A DNA stretch of 64,000 bases. Source: Monarcha castaneiventris obscurior. Taxonomy: Eukaryota > Chordata > Aves > Passeriformes > Monarchidae. Shown piece after piece: positions 23,443 to 37,661 of this stretch. A model generated the notes under the pieces. It saw only the letters and a list, made by a program, of their open reading frames with translations, was not told the DNA's origin and did not search any database. Each line of letters starts with the position of its first letter. The stretch's first letter is position 1. Made by a program: the position numbers and the translations under genes. The stretch covers positions 20,324,501 to 20,388,500 of the forward strand of contig JAMPIT010000379.1 in assembly GCA_026261815.1 (NCBI GenBank). Reading direction: 5' to 3'.

Positions 23443-24106
23443 TTAAGAACTTTAAAGGGCCTCTCCCAGCAAGAGAGGCTGATTTATGGCACTAGCAGTG
23501 TCAGTTCCTTCTTTGAAGGCCTTCCGTTCAAACAGCCAGTAATCACACCAGTATCTCTCAATGAAACCTTTCAGTAGACCTTCCAACTTTGCCTTGGCCA
23601 GTCATTTCTCTACCATTCTCTCTAGACCTGTTTTTCAGCAGAACAGCTAACAAGTAAATTTCACCAGAAACTTCTTTGTTTCTTCTACTACTTTATTAGG
23701 CAAATTTCTATCTGCCCCAGTTTATTCCAGCTTTCTAACTTTGCTGTCCTAGTATTCACCCAACTCCCTAATGCATTTCTAAACTGGTCTACTGCTCTTA
23801 GGGATCTCCTGAAGACTTTCAAATTATACATCTGATGCCACTGTCCATTTTTCAGAATAAAATATAGACAAATTGGACTTGTCCTATCAGAGATTGGCCA
23901 TCTTATTTTGAATAAAATAGCCAGATACAGGAAAGCGTATAATGCCACAGGAATGCTTTAAAGAGTAGGAAAAAATTGATTTAAACTAAGCATAAATAGG
24001 TCTGGATTAAAAAAAAAATAAAACTGTTTAAGATAATTATGTATCAAGTAGGGAATACTTAGGTTTTATTAAGTGGGACTTCATTTAGCAGTGTAAAAGA
24101 AGCATA
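23443..24106. other. Unassigned sequence right of the LTR
   Basis: The first 70 bases are relatively GC-rich (GGGCCTCTCCCAGCAAGAGA) and could belong to the retroviral leader or be flank. The rest is AT-rich. The 86-codon minus frame at 23,688-23,948 has no signature. Confidence 0.4.
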
Positions 24107-24168
24107 TAGAATCACAGAATGATTTGGTTTGGAAGGGACTTTCAAGGTCATCTAGTTCCAACCCTGTA
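24107..24168 (-). mobile_element. CR1 LINE extreme 3' end
   Basis: Only about 60 bp: ATCACAGAATGATTTGGTTTGG, AAGGGACTTTCAAGGTCATC and TAGTTCCAACCCTGTACA in antisense. It is among the shortest CR1 relics here. Confidence 0.9.
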
Positions 24169-27100
24169 CAGTAACTACATTTATTTTGGATATTTTGACT
24201 GTAAAGTTTTCTGAATATATCAGGGAACATAAGAGTGCAGGTCAGCTGTTAGTGACCAGATCTCTCTCTTTTCTCTTTCCATTTGAATAGTTAGATAATT
24301 TCTTTCATGCTACTTTAGCTCCCTTGTAATTTTTTTCTTGCTACTGAAAATATGAGTGAAGTGCATTCAACGCTGCTGAAAATCTCCTCCTGGTAGGCAT
24401 TGTCACATATGACATAGTCCGTTATACTTCATAAAGCTGACACAAAACTCGCCAGTGTCTGTTTAGATCATGTAATTAAATTAATCACTTATAGCAAGCT
24501 GCTCATGAGAGGGATATAAAGCATCAAATGTCAGACCTTTGCCAGAACAGAATAAGACATTATTGGTAAAGAGAGTTTTCATTATACTCAATGGCAAATT
24601 TGTGAATAGTCTTCATGTTTCACAATTTTTCTCTTGGTCTCACAAAATTAAGTATATATTGTGGTGGTCGAACTGAGATAAAATTTTGAAGTTGACTAAT
24701 TATGATATCAATTGCAAAGACATATGAGTGACTAGGTAACCTCCAAAGATACATATGCTCTTCTCATTTTCTTTATTATTCTTTTCCCCTCTCAGTTCTT
24801 GTTATCCACAGGGTGGATAGCAAATGGAACATCCACCAGGATAATTCCATCAAATGTCTCAAATAACATTGCATACACATAACTATTCTGATAGCACAAA
24901 AATTCTAGGAAAATCTCTCTCAAAATGGCCAAATATCTCAGCTGAACCCCTATTGCACAAATGTACAAAGTGAGGCCCTCAAAATAAGTAGAGGGAGAAT
25001 AGCTTATTTCAGTTTTTTTTACAATACTGTCTTATCTAAATTGTCAGAGAACTGTGTATTCAAATAATTGAAATGTGTAGCCAGCTACTTTCAGAAATAT
25101 TTTAATTATTTTGCTAAGAAAACTTTGTAATCTTTGGTACATGACCACAGAACAAAGAATTGGTTAAATCATTTTGCTAGATGATTTGCATTAGGTCTCT
25201 GGATTTTAGACTCTTTATGAATGTAGCCAATTTTATGGAAGAATCCCCGCAGGAAGCCCCTGAAGGCCCTTGATTTTTCCTTCTTCAATGTCAAATATTC
25301 TATGAACAAGCTTCTTCATAGTGAAAGATGAGAATTACTTAATATGGCGTGAAACATTTGATGTATGCACAAGACCATGAATTTTCTTATCCTTAAGAGG
25401 TAAATTCTACTCTCAGAATTCTTTAATTCCTCTGTAGTTGTTGAGAGCATTTCTGACCAATGACAATGCTTCCTACTTTACTACTCAGTGCTTACTATGT
25501 AAAGCACAGCAGACAAAACTAACAGATTGCACACAATAAAAATATTGAAGTAGTTTCTTAGAAGTTGTACAGTCTGGTCTTTATTTCTTGTCATAAATTA
25601 TTCTATTCCAATGTCAACATTTTGAAGTTTCCTACATACTACTAAAATGCTGAAATTTAAAACTACCTGACTTCCTTCTCATCAGATCCCATCCTTTCTA
25701 AATCCAACACCATCATAACATGTATGCCACCTTCTCCCTGACATGTCTTGCTTTTTCCCTCAGTAAAATAAGTTCAAGGAAAGATTTCCCTTTTATCCCT
25801 ATTTTGTCTATTATTGTATGGGTTCCTGAGATTCTGTTCTGGTATCTTTAGAGTCTATTTATCATAAAGGAACCTGTTTGTTTTGAGTGACTGAGTTATT
25901 AAAACCTTTCTTACTAGTTCTGCACATATGACATCTTTCACTTAAAGCTGTCTAAGTGGATTTGTGGCTGGTCATGATGCCACAGCATAAATTTGATTTT
26001 TCACATCATAACTCGGGCCTATGCCATGCACATGCTAGGATATATGACTAAAAGTCACAGGAACTGACTGCAGAGGACAAAGAGGCAAGTAAAATATCCT
26101 CCATCCATCTCCATTTCATCTGTTCTTTGGAAGTTTGATTCTTAAAAATGACTGTTTTCCTCAGCTTCAACTTTCTCAGGAAGCATGTATCAAAATCCTG
26201 CCCAGATATCATGTATATTGTTTTTTGCTCTTCTGCAACTCTCCGTGACAGCAGAATGCTCTCCCTGGAACAGAATGACAGATTCTTATCTTCTCAAGTA
26301 ATATGACCAATCCTTTGGTAGTCCAACATTTTGACAACTTCCATCAAAGTCATCTGTTCCTCCCATGAGAGTAAAATATCTTCCCTACTATCAGGAAGTC
26401 ATGTTGCTACATTTTCGCAAGTAACCTTGGAGTAATGTGCTCCTCCATTTTTCAAATGCAAGAGCATAAGGAAGCTCTAAATGTCTAGTTTTCAGTGAGC
26501 AGATACTCCATGTTTCACTCCAAACTGTTTCTCTTTGAATACCTCAAACCACCAGCCACTTTTGAAAATGTAGATGGAAGTCTCTAGAAAATCACATCAG
26601 AAAATGCGAAGAAACATAACTATTACCTCCCTGGAAAGAGTCTACTGCAACAAAAATGTTCTCTACTACTCTGTGATAATGAGCACACAAAGTTGGAAGT
26701 TCTGCTGTGACAGCCACACACTGCTAGGAATTATGTATCAAGATTTTATACTAGTTTAATTCTTGTATTTTTCCATATGACACTTTAAGGAGTTCTTCTT
26801 TACTTGTAGTTGCTGAACAGCCATAACCAAATCCCCAAAAGATTTTAACAATCCTGTGCAAGAGTTTTCTGCTGAGTTCAAGTGCACTGATTATGACCAT
26901 TTTCAGGTACCAGTACTTATATAGTAGAGAACAATGCACATATAAAATAGCAGGGAAACTCACAAAATAATGTTGTTGATGACTTTGATAAGCCTAGTTG
27001 TCTCTACTGTCCTGATTCAGAGTCATTAAAACAACAAATTCCTGCAGTGGTGCAATTGTTTCTGATGAGAAAGAGCTGTACTGTTTGAAGTTCAAAGCAC
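24169..27100. other. Unassigned AT-rich sequence
   Basis: No gene or interspersed repeat recognised over about 2.9 kb. A TAATTAAATTAAT homeodomain-like cluster lies at about 24,473-24,485. Reading frames are 61-70 codons at most and lack signatures. Confidence 0.5.
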
Positions 27101-27157
27101 TAGATAGGTAGATAGATAGATTGAAAGATAGAAAGATAAATAAACAAATAAATAAAA
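27101..27157 (+). repeat. GATA/AAAT microsatellite
   Basis: Imperfect TAGA/GATA units passing into AAAG and then AAAT/AAAC units. Likely length-variable. Confidence 0.9.
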
Positions 27158-28150
27158 GCACAGGAAGTTAAAAAATATTCCAGTCCTGGTACTTGGAATT
27201 CTCTCTCCTCCTCAGATCAAATATATCTTCATTAGTATTCTGAAAGATGAGAGATAACAGCCAAATGGGCAAAGATGAATGTAAATATATACATATGTGT
27301 ATATATAGGCCTGTAACTATATTATCAGCCAAGGACTTCAACAATAAATGATTCTGCAAAGCATTGGGAACTTTAAAATTTAAACTATAAAGACACATAT
27401 TCCCATCAGTCTTCTGATGAACTGGAGAAGGAATACATGTTTATCAATGCTGTGAGTAATTATCGAGAAAGAAAGTGATAACCTTTATCATGTCAGGCTC
27501 CTGAACTTAAAATATACAATTTCTGAGGTTCTGTCAAGTACAGTTAACTAATAGGAGCTCTGCTGGAATGCAGTGACAGTGTGCTGACAGTCTCCAAGTC
27601 TATGGAAGATCAAGGCGACTTAGAACACTGTACCAATTATCTGTTGGATATGTAACAGTCCCCTACAGCTGCCATGTTTGCAGAAAGAGAAGTGAGAATG
27701 AGGAGACACATGTGGTACCATGGTCTTTGGTGCTCTGAATTAGGAATGTATCAGAGAAAATGCTGAGGATGCAGAATCACTTCTGCCTTCATCCTTCATG
27801 AGGTGCTGTATATTTAACTGGCTGAATAGGTTGTCTCTAGGTATGCTAGCTCAGACCAGTCAGACAGCCGACGGGAAACAGAGTGATGTTACTTGGTACA
27901 GAAGAACCTATCACCAAACTGAATAGGAATGCAGACTGGTGTGACATGAATCATCCTTTACACAGCAAATAAATAGCAAGAGCAAAAAATGAACCCAGCG
28001 TGTTTCCCAGCAGTCATCTGGCAGCATGATAGGAAACTGTTGTAAATATTTACAGTTATAGTCTTTGGCAGTGAAATCATAGTAGGTGTTGCTAGCAATA
28101 CTCAGTTTAGGAGGTCAGCCAGTTGCAGTTATTAATCTGGAAATACTGAC

Positions 28151-28174
28151 AAAAAAAAAAAAAAAGAAAAAAAA
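28151..28174 (+). repeat. A-rich run
   Basis: Fifteen A, one G and eight A, with no retrocopy recognised beside it. Confidence 0.85.
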
Positions 28175-29160
28175 GTTGTCTTGATGAAAAATGGAAAGTT
28201 TGGTATTATCTAATACTCTAAAGTTTTTAGTCTTGGTTTTACTTTATTATTAATTTCATTTTTCACAGAAAAAATATCTTTTTTTTTTTTTCTATTGATT
28301 GAAATATAAAATTAGGCATTAGAAACAATGGGGGAAAATACATTTTCTCTTTTGGGGCTCACCAGAAAAAAAATTATACTGTAATTTGATCATAGCAGTA
28401 CAAACATTAATTTAATATTCCCTTGTCTTGAGCAACCTGAACTATAAATTTCCCAGGCACAAATAATTTTTCATTATTCTATTCCTAGAATTATCTTAAA
28501 TGATTCTAAATTTTTTGCAAAATGCTGCAAATACCATAAGAAATTCTCTTTCACTGGCCAGGTAGAATAACTTGGGAAGATTAAGAATTGAGAATGTATT
28601 CAACAAGAAAGAAAATTGTATTAATTGTGGTCTACAATATTAAGGAAACCAATCCCTTTTGAAAAGTCAGTTAAAAATTTTTTTCATTTTCGATCAAATC
28701 CATTCTTGGAAAGGTCCCTGAAGTATATTTCTCTTTTAAGACTGGCGATTGATCAAAAGTATATTGACTGAGGAAGAAGATAGGAAGGAAGTTGAACACA
28801 CTGCAATATTGTGTTACAAGTGCCAGCTTAGAACAAGCAATGTATTTCTTCTTGGCCATAGCATAGCAAAGTTATAACAGCCTGCTTGGGAAGGCCTGTC
28901 CATGAACTCTCTCACATCTGGGACTACAAAAGAGCAAGCATCTGAGGGAACAATACTAAACTTCTGTCTTAACTCTGTGGGAGAATTTGATACAGACACA
29001 GAGGATGAACAGTGGGTATAAAAAGAGTATAAGAGTTTGGGTTGTTTGGTTTTTACATTTTTTATAATATTTTAAAAATAATGGGCCAGAGATACCAAGC
29101 AGACAAAAATCAGCTGAAGTCTAGTAACTAAATTTAATTGATAAATCAGACTATGTCTAG

Positions 29161-29604
29161 ATGTTAGACTTCCAACTTGGATGCTTTTTCCTTTTCAGTA
29201 TAACCTTTCACATAGGTTGTAATACTCTGTGGCATTCTTTATCCGTCACAATTAACCTTAGTACAGGATCTCAGATTGGATCTGGTCACTGTAATAACTT
29301 TCTCCAGAAAAAACACCCTCACAACCATACCCCCAAAACCATAACCAAAAGAACCCCAAAAGAGAGGAACAAACTAAAAATGAGTATTACTGTGATACAC
29401 AGAACCTCGAGGCCACTTGGTTACACTCTGGCCTTTAGAAGTAGCATTCATGGGTTAAGCTTACTACACATTCCCCATTTAGTTGACAGTACCTATGCTG
29501 GCTTCCATGAGACGGCATTTAGACCACCACAGAAATGGCAAAGGCAATCCACAAATTTCACCAGAGACGTGGTTCTTTCTGCATCATGTATGGACTGCTG
29601 GTAA
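29161..29604 (+). CDS. Doubtful 147-codon reading frame
   Basis: One of the two longest plus-strand frames in the window. The predicted protein would start with hydrophobic residues (LDFQLGCFFLFSITF), so a signal peptide would be called by a naive predictor, followed by a lysine/threonine-rich middle over the A/C-only tract. I recognise no domain, no upstream promoter, no splice context and no polyadenylation pattern. The first codon is TTG rather than ATG on inspection of the left edge, or lies close to it. By chance a frame of this size is not surprising in 64 kb. Most likely noncoding. Confidence 0.07.
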   Translation: MLDFQLGCFFLFSITFHIGCNTLWHSLSVTINLSTGSQIGSGHCNNFLQKKHPHNHTPKTITKRTPKERNKLKMSITVIHRTSRPLGYTLAFRSSIHGLSLLHIPHLVDSTYAGFHETAFRPPQKWQRQSTNFTRDVVLSASCMDCW

Positions 29605-30699
29605 TTAAAGTTTCTGCATAACACCTCGTTCAGCTGGGTTGCTCAAAGTGAAACCTTCCAGAAAGGTAGACTGTGCTGGCTTAGGAGATATATCTTCCCA
29701 TGACCTTTTATTTTATTTTAGACAGTCCAGTTTTTAATGCTTCTCTTAGTATAGCCCTGGTTGCATTTCATGCCATAGGTTCCCTTTATTAATGAAGTGA
29801 GAGACCTGAGCTTTGGATATGACTCATCTCAGGTATAAAGCACTCAGCACATCCTAATTTTAGATTAATAAACTTAAAAACATTATTGCAAATGACTGCA
29901 TGTCTATTCTTCCTTGGTTCTCTTCTGTGATACACAGGTGTTTCTTCCCTCAAGAAGCTCCATTTTAGCATTTTTTCCATTTTATGTGGTAAAACTGGAA
30001 TGATGCCCAACAAAAATAATAAAATCACTCAGGAGTGAAAATCAATGTAAATTTTTTTGACATGGGCTGTAATTTTTAATAGGCAATAAAGTTCATGACT
30101 GAAAATAGTATTTGACAGTAAGGAATGGATCTCTGAAGAGGAGTTAAACATCATGATACCTAACTTAGAGATGCTGTTTCAGAAGTTGGAATATAGACTC
30201 CAGCCCTTGAGGAGAAACAAGCCAAAAAGCAGAATTCAGGTAAGTGCTGACCTGATCCAAGTCAGTGGGTGGCTGATAACCACTGGGAAATACTGAAGCG
30301 TGGAGACAGACATACATATCTTGGCTTAAGGGGTGTTTGATGACTAACCTTGTCACAGAAGACTGAAGGCAAAACAAGTGGTTGTGGTAATCTTACATTT
30401 TTGTGTGATGCTGACACTTATCCCTGCACCTTGTGTAAGGGGATGGAGAGCAACAGTCTGGGGATCTCTACTCTGAGTAGTCTATTTCAAAACAGAAATC
30501 CAAACTGAAGTCTTCTATATCCCAAGCTGTAGTAGGATATGAAAAGCAGCCACTCTCACAGACTTTTCTACTTGCCTATGTCTGTGTGGAAGCAGGTACG
30601 CTCAGCATACTTGTTAGTTCAGATGGTACTATTGGATTGATGTATGTTTGTTGGGTGCTGAATTTGTCAGACTTTCAAAGACACATCACATAATCGAGA

Positions 30700-31275
30700 G
30701 GAGAGATCTAGATTGGGTTGGAAGGGACCAAAATCATCTACTCCAACCCCACTTCAATGAGCAGGGACATCCTCACTTAGGTCAGGTTGCCCAGAGCCCC
30801 ATCCAACCTGACCTTGAGTGTATTCAGGGATGGGGCATCCATTACCTCTCTGGTCAAAAAGCTGTTTTACACTCTTACCATAAAAAACTTCCTTAAATCT
30901 AATCTGAATTGACGCTCCTTCAGTTTGAAACCACTACTCCTTGTCTTATCTAAACAAACCCTGCTAAAATGTTTGCCCCTGTCTTTCTTATAAGCCTCTT
31001 TTAGGTACCATAAGAGTACCTAAGTAAGGTGTCCCCAGAGACTTCTCTTTCCCAAGTTGAACAATCCCAATTCTCCCCACCTTTTCCTCACAGGAGAGCT
31101 GCTCCAGCCCTCTGATCATCTTCTCTGCCCTCTTCTTGACCCACTCCAACATGCCTTTCCTGTTCTGAGAGCTGGATGTAGTACTTAAGGTGGGGTCTCA
31201 TGGGAGTGGAGTAGAGGGGCAGAATGACCTCCTTCAAGCTACTTGTCACACTTCTTTGGTGCAACCCAGGAATTT
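30700..31275 (-). mobile_element. CR1 LINE, well preserved 3' portion
   Basis: About 575 bp of antisense CR1 that reads smoothly: GGGTTGGAAGGGACCAAAATC, GAGCAGGGACATCCTCACTT, CAGGTTGCCCAGAGCCCCAT, AGTGTATTCAGGGATGGGGC, GAGAGCTGCTCCAGCCCTCT and GGTGGGGTCTCATGGGAGTG. The extreme ATTCTATG tail is missing at the left edge. It is one of the clearest copies in the window and the frames at 30,648-30,896 and 31,088-31,312 are shadows of it. Confidence 0.95.
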
Positions 31276-32054
31276 CACTAAAATTTATATTAATTCTTAA
31301 CCTATGACACAAAATAATGAAGTTCTTGAAAAAATCATGAGTCTTAATAGTCCTTTAAAGAGAAGAAAGACATTTCAGCCATAGAAACATTGTTGACAAA
31401 GGCTCTAATAAAGCTTCTCTTCTAATAACATTTTTGTAGACATTTTTGCCACTTGTTAAATGTATTAATGTCTTCTGCACAGGCATGAACCTTCTGTGGA
31501 ATGATGCAGTAACAAAACAAGCAAACCTACAGCTCCATTGTTGCGAAAAAAGTGCAAAGATATGCATCAAGAGAAGCTGGCAAAGTATTATAACAATTAC
31601 TTTAAAAGAAAAAAGGAAGTTGAAACAAATGGATAACAATCAAATGGACAAAAAGAATTCCTCAGCCACCTACATGCTAATGAAAACTTAGTGTTAATGT
31701 ATTTAAAGGACATTCATGTATGTGACATCTTAACTTCAAGTAATATAAAAAATTAATTACATTTAGATAACTTTGACTTATTCTTTTTTCCTGTAGTCTT
31801 ACCTCACATATCTGGAAGTAAAACTAGAACTATAGGTTCCAGGTGATATTGTTAATACACAAAAACCGCAAAATGGGCTCTTGTTCACACTAAAACTTTA
31901 TTTAGCTCAGTATTATGACACTCTGACAATGGTCCACAGTGGAGGTCTAGGAAAAAATACAAGCACAAGTATGCAGCAATAGCTCCCCAGACTATCTGTC
32001 TAGTCTCAAACAAATTGCAGTTCTGGGACTTTCTGACTCAATGGGGATCTTTTC
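31276..32054. other. Unassigned AT-rich sequence
   Basis: Overlapping frames of 81-94 codons on both strands at 31,355-31,691, no signature. Nothing else recognised. Confidence 0.5.
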
Positions 32055-32280
32055 ATACTTAATAGCCCGCTACAGATCTTTTTCCATGATTTAAGCTAGG
32101 CACTTCTTTAGTCTCCCTGGGTTTTTAACATATACTCTTGGGCAAGGAACTCCACAGATTAATTACATGAAGAACAGCTTCTCTTTCTTTTGAACCAGCA
32201 CCTTAAGCAGTTTTTACCACACAGTTCTTGTGTTTAATCAGCTATTTGCCTTCTTTATATCACTTGGAATTTTATAGATA
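32055..32280 (-). mobile_element. Possible ancient LINE (CR1/L3-like) relic
   Basis: The text GGGCAAGGAACTCCACAGATT, followed by AATTACATGAAGAACAGC and CTCTTTCTTTTGAACCAGC, follows the order of phrases seen in the antisense 3' part of very old CR1-group LINEs in amniotes (a fragile edge/'start-of-line' block followed by a T-rich block). Divergence is high and the call rests on pattern memory, not on alignment. Confidence 0.4.
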
Positions 32281-35200
32281 AAGCCCAACAAGTGCAAATA
32301 CTTGCTTCACATGAATAGAACCATTTGGGTGCCAGCCTACAGAATGATGGATCTTGATGTCACACACTTCATGATAATGCAGAAATGTAGAGAGAAATTG
32401 TGTGCAACAGAAATAAATCCACTGAAAAAAACTGGTTGGTCTATTTGGTCTAAATAAATTAGCAGCCTTAAATAATACTTTTATAAATTAATAGTAATCT
32501 AATTTTGCAATGGCACAACACAAGCCATACCCTGCTAAAAGCAAAGAATGTCTGCTATTGCTTTCAGTGTCTTTTTTTGCATTGTGAATTTTCACATTTA
32601 TTTGTAATGATAAAAATATGCTACAGCTATGGTGACATGCCAAACTAGCACTGCAAGTACCTTTTCTGGCACACTGTGCAGAAAAAAATCATAACAATAT
32701 TTTGGTTTGTCTTTATTAATGGCTCTACATGTTCATTGTGGCCACAGAGTCTTAATTTATGCTACTCTGCTTTTCATAAACTTCTTGTGAAATTCATGAT
32801 TAGAGTGATCATGACAGATATTACAGTATCATGCTGAGTATACCTCAAGGGATATTTTCACGGGTTTCAAAATTGTATTAAACATTTTCATGTTGCTTCA
32901 CTCCTCACAAATAGTAGGAGCTAAGATTCTATTGAATCCTTGAAGATTATTGGAAAGAGATGTGGTCTTAAGACCTAGCCCAATAATTTTACAAGGGAGT
33001 GGAATGTATTAATGCTAACGTTACTCTGGTAAACATTTCTGACATTGACCACATTATGCCTAGCAGATCAATATTTTTCAGCCACTTAATTATCTGGGTG
33101 ACTGCATTTCCCAATTCGAACATAAATAAATGTCTTGCCTGATCAAATACTTTATAGGGGTTGAGAGTATTGCTTCAAAAATAGTGTTCTAGTCTTGAGA
33201 ATTTGTAATGTTTCCTACAGCACTGATGACTTGACATTTTTTAAGTAAATTGATTTAAATTTTTAAGAATTTCTATTTTAGAAGTGACATTAAGGAGCAG
33301 TTAGCTGTACCATAAGAGAATCACTTGAAACAGTGTTATTTTTGGTCTGTGCTTATTTAGAAATTCTCTTGAATTTAAACACACAAAAAATATAAAACAT
33401 GGATAAATATAAAAGCAGGGCTGTCTCTGCAGGTGATGTCATTCTAAAGAAACTGGAATATGATAAACTGATGCAATCAAATAGGCAAAAAAAGTAAAAA
33501 GAAAAAAAAAAGCACCAGATCTGTTTTTTCCAGTAATGCAAAGAAATTTCAGCAAAACGCTTGCTATTGTTTCCAGCTAATTAAAGCAAATTATATATCT
33601 CCAGAAAAGAAGGAAAATTTCTTTAGGGATATTTAAAATCTTATTACAGGTCTAGATCTTTACTTTATAACTGATCCTATGAGAAAATAATCCCAGACTC
33701 GAGGATTTCCTAAATTTTTGTTTGTTTAACAGAGAAGGAGACCACTGAGACTGCCATGACTGTAATGCTATGAAGAGCAAGACTCTCCTGGCTTTCAGAA
33801 GTAACTGGTTTCCATCCTAGCCTATTTAGCTTTATTAGAGGAGTACATTTCACGTTCAAATCTTACAGCCTACCAAATGCCTACCAAAGCAGTACATTGT
33901 TAACAGAAGTGCAGAATGCAATAGGGAAATTTATAAACTAATTTCAGAAAATGAAAACCAAAAAAACCTCACCAGAAGTTATCTTTACGCAAAATTGGAA
34001 ATGCTTGAGAAATTCCCATGATGCTGCCATATTTGCAAAATGGAATGATACCTTCTACTTCAAGTATTCCTTTCTTCTAGATGTGTGCTGAACTTGGTAG
34101 GAGTACCAGGCACAAGGTGGACATAGAAAAGAATGACATTTCAAGACTTGCGAATCTCTACACTCGCAGAAGAACTGTAATACCACAGCAATACCACTGC
34201 TGATATGTAACCATCACACCATAGCTCATGTTCCATTCGAAATGCTTACGTTTTGATGCAATTGTGCAATTTTTTAAGTCACAACATGCAGGAATATTTT
34301 TTTGTTTGTTTATGGTATTTGAAGTTGCGGTCAGACTGCTCTGCCTACTTTTGCAGTCTGTTTTAAAAAGGGAAAGATTTGAAATTGTTCAGAGCAGAGT
34401 TACTGGAACGGTCTGTAGTCTGCTCTGGGAAATGCTGACATCTAAGAACAGTCAGCAAATTGATTTATCAAATAAGATAGTTACATATTAAATGATAACA
34501 AGAACCAATGCCTAGATGGACCAATGTACCCTGAGGGCACAAAGCATTGAATATTTTTCTAAAGGCACTGTCTCTCCTGTCTACAAAAAGACAAGATAAA
34601 AGTCCTTTTGTATGATATTTAAAGGCAAGGTGAAAAACTGCGGCTGAAAATATTTGCTTGACTTACGTCCTATAACAGAGCAAACTTCAAGCTGGTATGA
34701 AGAAGTATCTTAGAATGTACAGAAAGACTTTAGTAATCTTCCTAACATGCAGAAAAACTGGACCTGGGAGGAAAGCAGAATAATTTTAACAGATCCCTTC
34801 CCCTTTTAAAATTAGAGAGCCCTGAATTTTATCTAATGACTGAAGGGTTTGACTGGGGTGTTTTATACTAAACCGCACTTCTGAAATCTCCCATTCTCAC
34901 CTTCCCTATCCTCCCACCTTCAGGAAAGGCTAATCAATGAGACACTGAAATTGCTTAATTAGGTTGAATGTAAAATAGGTTTGGCTTTTTTTTTTTCTGC
35001 TGGGAATTTCCACAGATGCAACTCTTTTCCCATTCTGCAATAAAACAGAGACTTTTGAAATATCACATGACTTGAACACAAAACAATGTTTATTTCACTC
35101 AACCAAGACAAAATTGCATCTCTTGCAATATTTCTTTTTTGAGTTGAAAAAACCCCAAAATATTAACATTCATTTAGGTTCAAAGAAAGTACTTATGAAA

Positions 35201-35925
35201 AGACAAAATGTAAAGTATAGGTAAAAATGCCTGATCTAGCTATTTCTCTGAAGGGAACTGACATATGAATTCAAGATTAAATACTTTTTTGAAGGATATG
35301 GAAAAATTTGTTCCAGAAATACCTATGTAGGATTCTTCTGACTTGCTTAACAACTTTTACACTGTCTGAAGATTTATTGGCAGGGAAATATGACAGTTGA
35401 GAATCAGTGATTCTTTTCAAAACACATGTGGTTTTGAATTTGTTTTATAGGAACCCAAAGGGCATTAGTATAACATAATTTCTGACATTTTTTCTTAGTC
35501 ATTTCCCTGCCTGGCTAGGATAGTTTTGTGACTTGAATAAGAACAGGAAAAAAAATATTGTGTTTCTCTTTGTGAATGTCTAGTGGTTGCAGAAGACCTT
35601 ATATACCACTTTTTTTCTAATATGTACTTGTATTTTAGAATAACATATGCAGAGTTGAATTTTTTAGCTTCCTTTGGTTTCTTCACTACATATGGAATGT
35701 AGATCTGTGAGTACTATTTACAGTTAGAACTGCAAGAAGCCTTTTTAATTTTTTTTTTTGTGTGTTGGTGGGGTGGTATTCAAAAGGATCCTTAAAGAGT
35801 AGTAACTACAGATATTTCACACTTTGCTTTGCTTCGTTTGATCAAATGTACCTGGCCTCAACAGCCACAGCAACACTAAGGGAAAGGAAACCAGAACCAG
35901 CTTTAAGTACAAAGGTTTTTTTTTT

Positions 35926-35974
35926 AAATGCAATGTATTCTACTGTTTTAAAATGCAGTGAATTCTACTGTTTC
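35926..35974 (+). repeat. 25-bp imperfect tandem duplication
   Basis: Two adjacent copies beginning AAATGCA and containing ATTCTACTGTTT, differing at two or three positions. A local slippage-type duplication. Confidence 0.9.
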
Positions 35975-37661
35975 ACTTTCTCACTATCATCTGACTCATT
36001 GATTGATCTGTTTTACTGCAAACTGTGATTCCTAACATTTGCCTGAGATGTTCCTCTTTCTTTCTGTTCAATTATCTCATGGTGCTGGATATTGCTAAGG
36101 ACTACAAGTTTTCTTTGAGGGTAACCTTCAAATGCAAATGGATTGTTTGCTAGTGTAATCATTAGTATTTAGAGACCTTGAAAATACTCTGCTTTATTAA
36201 AATATAGCAGTAGCTATTGCTTCAGGCAAGCAAAGATACTAATAAGTTTTGAGCACTATGAACTGAGAGAATATTTAACGTTCAAACATGCTATTGGGGG
36301 AGTAATGCTCTCTATATTTTTTCATAGTGAGCCTTAGGCTTGCAGCACTGAAATAGAGTGCAGGTGAAGATATGATTGACATGAAAGGTGCCAGCTTAGG
36401 TCATTATGCCTCAGAAAACTGAAGGATGGTCATGTTTCTCATGCAGAACAATCCACCTTTTTATTACAGGAAGGGAAGGAGATGTAACAAGCTGTCACGT
36501 TCCTCAGTAAAAGTTACCCAGACATAACTGCTTTGTTCCTTTCTGAATGGAGTCATGGAGTCACAGCATAATTTCATGTTTGTGCCTTCTTTGGGAGTGT
36601 TGAATATTGAATAGCTTCTCTACTATAATTGGTTTGTGTATGAGTGTTGAAAAGCTTCACCTAAACTGTATTTATTGTAGGTGAAATGAAAACAGGAGAG
36701 CAGGCACTTGGGTAGACATTATTGTTAGGTTCAACCCAGATTTATGGGAAAATAGACTGGAAGGAAACCAGTTAAGGTGTTACAGCTCTTATGCCTTTCT
36801 CAAAATGTATATTAGCTGTCTGAACAGCTCATATTCCCTCTGCAAAATAACATATCCACAATATGAGTGTTGTGCATCTAGATCAACCCATTAAATTTAA
36901 AATACTTTTTGAGTCAAAGTGGATGAAATTTATTAGAATGGGTTCTGAAAACTTTCTAATGTCTTAAACAAAGCCTTTGAACATTCAAATGCTTGAAAAT
37001 TCATACAAAGTTCCACCCAAATTCCATGTATGTGTATGTATAATTCAGCATCCTGTTCCTGGGCAAACTGAGTTAGTACATTTTGCAAAATTTAGTTCTG
37101 TGCTTTTTTTTTGGTTTTTTAAACTTCAGCTTCCCAGAAGTGAGTGTATGTTCCTTGACAGAAAGTCAGCAAACTGTCAGACGGAGTACACTTTATGAGA
37201 GCAATATGATTTCATTTTGCAGAAACATTCCTGAGAATTTTAAGGAGCTGTCAAAAGGAATTCACTTTATTACTGATTAACATTAAAGTCAGAACTGAAG
37301 CCACATAAAATAAGTCCAGGAAATAGCAAAAAAACAACAGTTCTTCTGTCTTTCATTTTGACAGCATTGTGGGAACACACTGTATTGCTTCTGTTTTGCT
37401 GTTGGAGTTTAGACTCGTATAAGAAATTTGCAAAGTTTTGGGCAGACTGAGTGTAGTTCTTGAAACTTAGCATATGCAAATGAGAAATAAAGATAACAGC
37501 ACTCAGTGATTCTAAGAAATGCATGATCATATAAGGTAATGCTGTGTGATATTTTAAGTACATGGAATAAGCCTATGTGATTAATCACCTACATTTATAT
37601 ATAACATAAATACACATATGTGTAGAAGCTTAGTCACAATGATTTATTTAATGACAAGTAT

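Larger units (their letters stand above)
27158..30699. other. Unassigned AT-rich sequence
   Basis: Includes an A-rich run at 28,151-28,174 and an A/C-rich, nearly G-free tract at 29,308-29,360. The longest frame is 147 codons on the plus strand (29,161-29,604). It is discussed as a candidate but shows no domain. Nothing else recognised. Confidence 0.45.

Noticed and set aside
36548..36575. GAGTCATGGAGTCACAGCAT as a CR1 terminal repeat
   Set aside because: No adjoining GGTTGGAAGGGACC block, so the resemblance is probably chance.
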